A stretch of 64,000 nucleotides of DNA, taken from Myoxocephalus aenaeus. Lineage: Eukaryota; Chordata; Actinopteri; Perciformes; Cottidae. Shown piece after piece: positions 1 to 64,000 of the stretch. The stretch lies in NCBI GenBank assembly GCA_038501785.1, contig JBAMJR010000053.1, forward strand, positions 2,736,501 to 2,800,500. Direction: 5' to 3'. Within the stretch, counting starts at the first letter, position 1. Every line of letters starts with the position of its first letter. The notes beneath the pieces were generated by a model. The model made no database searches and was not told where the DNA came from. It saw only the letters and a list, made by a program, of their open reading frames with translations. Both the position numbers and the translations under genes were made by a program.

Positions 1-1
1 C

Positions 2-61006
<61,005 letters not shown>

Positions 61007-62137
61007 GGCGGCGTGACAGACGCCTAATTAGAAGCCAATCACCGCTGGTTAACCCCCACACGACCCCCAAACCCACCAATCAGGAAGAAGACGTTCTTAT
61101 TTTGCCAATCACCTTACGTCCCGATCTCACCACCCCCGCCACCCTCTCCCCCTCCTGACTAACGTGGACTCTTTTAACAGAGCCAAGACCCTCCCACTGG
61201 AGTCCTGATACCAGCATCTGATCAATCAACGGAAGCACAGGACCTGTCACTCACACTGACTGTTACACAAACTGGAGTCTGGGTGGACGAGACGACCAAG
61301 CCAGCCTCCGGCGCTTGCTGAGGAATATTCTAAGTACTACTGCGAGATTTTGAGTGTAATGCCACGAGTGAGGAGAAATCAAAATCACACTCAGCGACCT
61401 TTTAGAACCCGTTTGTAGAAATGGAGACATTTTAAAAAAAACACGAAAAGACTGATCAGTGGACCTGTCAAAGGCTAACAGATGACACTTTAAGATGGCG
61501 GACCTGTTTATTATCAAGAGACACTTTTAAAAAGAAACAGCTTTTTTTTGTTCTTTGGTTCTATAATATTCTCACTCAGGTACACGGTGCCAATAAGTGG
61601 CTTGTGAATGTGATTTGTTGTTTTTTGTGCTACAAGTTTGAATAATAGAAAAAAGAGACTTTCCTTTTCCCCCCCCTTCCTTTTTGTTGTAAAGCACCTG
61701 ACAGACATCAGACGTGTTTATTTTTAACAGAAACATATCTTTTCTTCGACCTCTCAGCGGCTCGCCCCCTTTTTTTTCTCCGTGTTTTTGAGACCGCCCG
61801 CTCCCCGACTGGAATCCGACTGGGACGGTCCGGCGTGGACCGGCCCACTTTGAGGGATTTTCAAGAAGGGGGGGGAAGGGGAGTCTCTCTCTGGCGCCCC
61901 CGGAGCAGAAACGAAAGCACTGTGTGACAATCCACCAGTCGTCTTCTCGCTCCGTCCCTCCATCTTGATCTCGGCCGGGGGCCAAACATCAGTGCGACTC
62001 GACTCGAGTGTGTGTCGGTGTGTGCTGTGTGCGTAGAATCTCATTTTCAGTGCGAGGAAAAAGGCTCAAAACGTCACGGATACGGAAAGACAGGCTTACA
62101 CTGCTGCTGTTTATTAATTGCACCACACGAATACACA

Positions 62138-62172
<35 letters not shown>

Positions 62173-62953
62173 AACTGTCCCTCAGTGTTTTCCTGCTCCC
62201 TCCAATCAACATCGTCTTGCTGCCCCCAGTGGGCGGAGCTGAGCTAAAGCAGCCAGTCAGTGTTTCTGTTTTGTATTTGAATACTGTATTTTATTATTTC
62301 TCTTCAAACTGCCTCTAGTCTAATAATATTATTAACAATAATTATAAGGATGGTCAGCGTTTCCTAAGTTTAGTAAGTTATGTACAGTATAATTTATTTT
62401 TATCCTCTTTATTGGGTTTTTATGACCATATGAAACTATGACAGTCAATGAAACATTATTCTATTTAGCTGGTAGGTATTTAGCTCTAAACAAAAGTTGT
62501 CATTTTACCTTGCTTTGTTTTGCATTTGTTTGTTCCCTTTCTTCATTTGATGCGTTCGTTTTGTATTAATCCTGCGGACGGCGGGGCGGGCGGAGTCAGG
62601 CTGACTCGACGCCGGCCCTCTGAGCTGAAGACGTAACCCTTTCATGTCCAGACCCATTTCTAAAAAGCACTCAGACTCTGAGAAAAAGAAGAACATGATT
62701 TTTGTTTTTTATTGTTATTATAATTTTATTTGTAACGGTTATTATAATGTATAATGTGAAGTTTCCTCTCTTTTATTTTTACCTTTTTTTATTTTCATTT
62801 TGTTTTCCCCCCTTGGAAATCAGTTTGATCACTTTTGGAAACTGTTTTCTGTGAACAAAGAAGTCCCCGTTTACTAGTTATGGCCGCCTCACGGAGACAC
62901 AGTGGAACATCTTGGGCTGGGATCCACTCACATACATGCACAAACACAATCAC

Positions 62954-62989
<36 letters not shown>

Positions 62990-63975
62990 CAAATGAAGAG
63001 ATTATCAAGACAACCAAACGAATCCTATGCTGATCTTTTTTTTCCTGTTTTTACGAAATCTAGTATTTTAGATTTAAAATCCTGTACATAAGCTTTGTTT
63101 GGTGTTTTCTGTTTGTTTTTTTAAATCATAGGAAAGCAGTGTTTACCGTGATCCGCCAGGGTGTTCCTCTCTGTGTTTGTGTGTGAGACGGCCGGGCGTA
63201 TATACAGTATCTTTAAAGTCACTTCTCATCAGGAGCCCTTTGCTTTGTTTGAGCTCCACGCGGCTGTTCAGGTGTCCAGCTGTTCAGGTGTGCCGTCCCT
63301 TAGTGATCCCCTCAATCATTCTCGCTGTAGATGTTCGCTACACGCCACACGGTGAGCCTCTGGGTCTCACTTTTGCTGTATAGTCACCCCTGTCATCACG
63401 CCATGGGTCAACCCGACGCTGGAGAGAGGGGTGCTGAGTGGATCGATCCACTTTTAGGGTATCAGGTGGGTGGGTGGGGCATTAAGACGTCAATCATCCC
63501 TGCTGGCAAGGTCTGACCCCGTATCAAGACAATGAAAAATGATGATGATATTATTTAAGACAATCAAAGTCATGAGTGGAGCTCAAAACAAAGTGAGAAT
63601 TATTACAAGTTTAAAAAAAAAAAAAAATCTTACCATCTCAACTTGAAAAATCAAGAAAGATAATTATGTAAATATAACATAGAGTTATAGATTTATATTT
63701 TGTTCATAACACAGTGTAATATAAGTTGTATATTTCTTTTTTTTCTCTCCCTACTGTCTCTTTTATTGATGTTATCCATGCCACAGAAAAGCAGGAGTCG
63801 CAGTACTCTCACACAAAAAAAATGAAGAAAAATATCAAAGAAATAAAGAAAAACAGGAAAGGAGAAAAAAAAAAAAAAGCTGTGGGCTGCCACCACCATC
63901 TGTTCTAAGTTCACTTTTTTTTCAGTATTACTGCCAGACAAGGCTCTAATAAAGACAGCAATGTGTTCGGTAAAA
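61007..63975 (+). other. sox5: sox5 3' UTR
   Basis: About 3 kb from the stop to the likely cleavage site. It holds AT-rich stretches with ATTTA cores (62330-62480, 62690-62760, 63600-63740) and CA runs at 62150-62173 and 62959-62985. Two Pumilio-type sites are present, TGTACATA at 63083-63090 and TGTAAATA at 63667-63674. A G-run cluster lies at 63457-63479. No other gene is seen downstream of the stop. Confidence 0.8.
63948..63953 (+). terminator. AATAAA polyadenylation signal
   Basis: A canonical AATAAA followed about 20 bases later by a GT-rich patch (TGTGTTCGGT at about 63962). Cleavage would fall near 63965-63980. A second AATAAA at 63842-63847 sits in an A-rich run and lacks a GT-rich downstream element. 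Confidence 0.65.
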
Positions 63976-64000
63976 CTTCTGCTGGTCCTGGTCACTTCTT

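Noticed and set aside
63842..63847. AATAAA as the main polyadenylation signal
   Set aside because: It sits in a long A-rich run and lacks a GT-rich downstream element; the site at 63948 fits better.

Overview
The window is a piece of a vertebrate nuclear genome, very probably a ray-finned (teleost) fish. It carries one gene, read left to right: the 3' three quarters of a SoxD-family transcription factor that I identify as sox5. Thirteen coding exons join in a single open frame of 659 codons plus stop (positions 2 to 61006), and every junction has GT..AG ends. The first exon is cut by the window start, so roughly the first hundred or so residues, the 5' UTR and the main promoter lie upstream. 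The 3' UTR runs from 61007 to about 63975 and ends at an AATAAA signal. The teleost call rests on compact introns (0.37 to 19.8 kb), a very high density of CA/TG microsatellites, and a recognisable copy of a dispersed fish repeat at 60553-60620.

Layout: exon 1 (2-116), intron 1 (19.8 kb, mostly microsatellites and possible regulatory DNA), exons 2-4 (19893-26469; linker, leucine zipper and glutamine-rich coiled coil), exons 5-7 (34920-45958; proline/alanine/glutamine-rich linker), exon 8 (50978-51167; CtBP-type PLNLS motif and polyalanine), exons 9-10 (54741-58180; second coiled coil and linker), exons 11-12 (58553-59990; HMG box, split by an intron inside a glycine codon), exon 13 (60706-61006; acidic C-terminus with a SUMO-type motif), then the 3' UTR. 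I find no second protein gene, no tRNA or rRNA, no CRISPR array and no intact transposon. The longer open frames in the introns are translations of CA, TG, CT or GC-rich simple sequence.

The product should act as a SoxD protein: the zipper and coiled coils make dimers, the HMG box binds AACAAT-type sites and bends DNA, and the protein works through partners such as CtBP because the family has no classical activation domain. The most interesting signals concern RNA processing. Four of twelve donor sites have a CA or TG repeat starting within about 13 nt. The in-frame coiled-coil exon 4 sits between complementary CA and TG tracts. Three acceptors are NAGNAG tandems. A 98-bp perfect inverted repeat built from CA and TG tracts lies in intron 6. 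Other points are a 14-bp perfect hairpin in intron 1, a tandem 26-bp duplication carrying a SOX-type site in intron 2, and several unique-sequence islands that look like regulatory elements. I see no evidence for a wholly new biological system; this is an ordinary developmental gene with unusual repeat placement.
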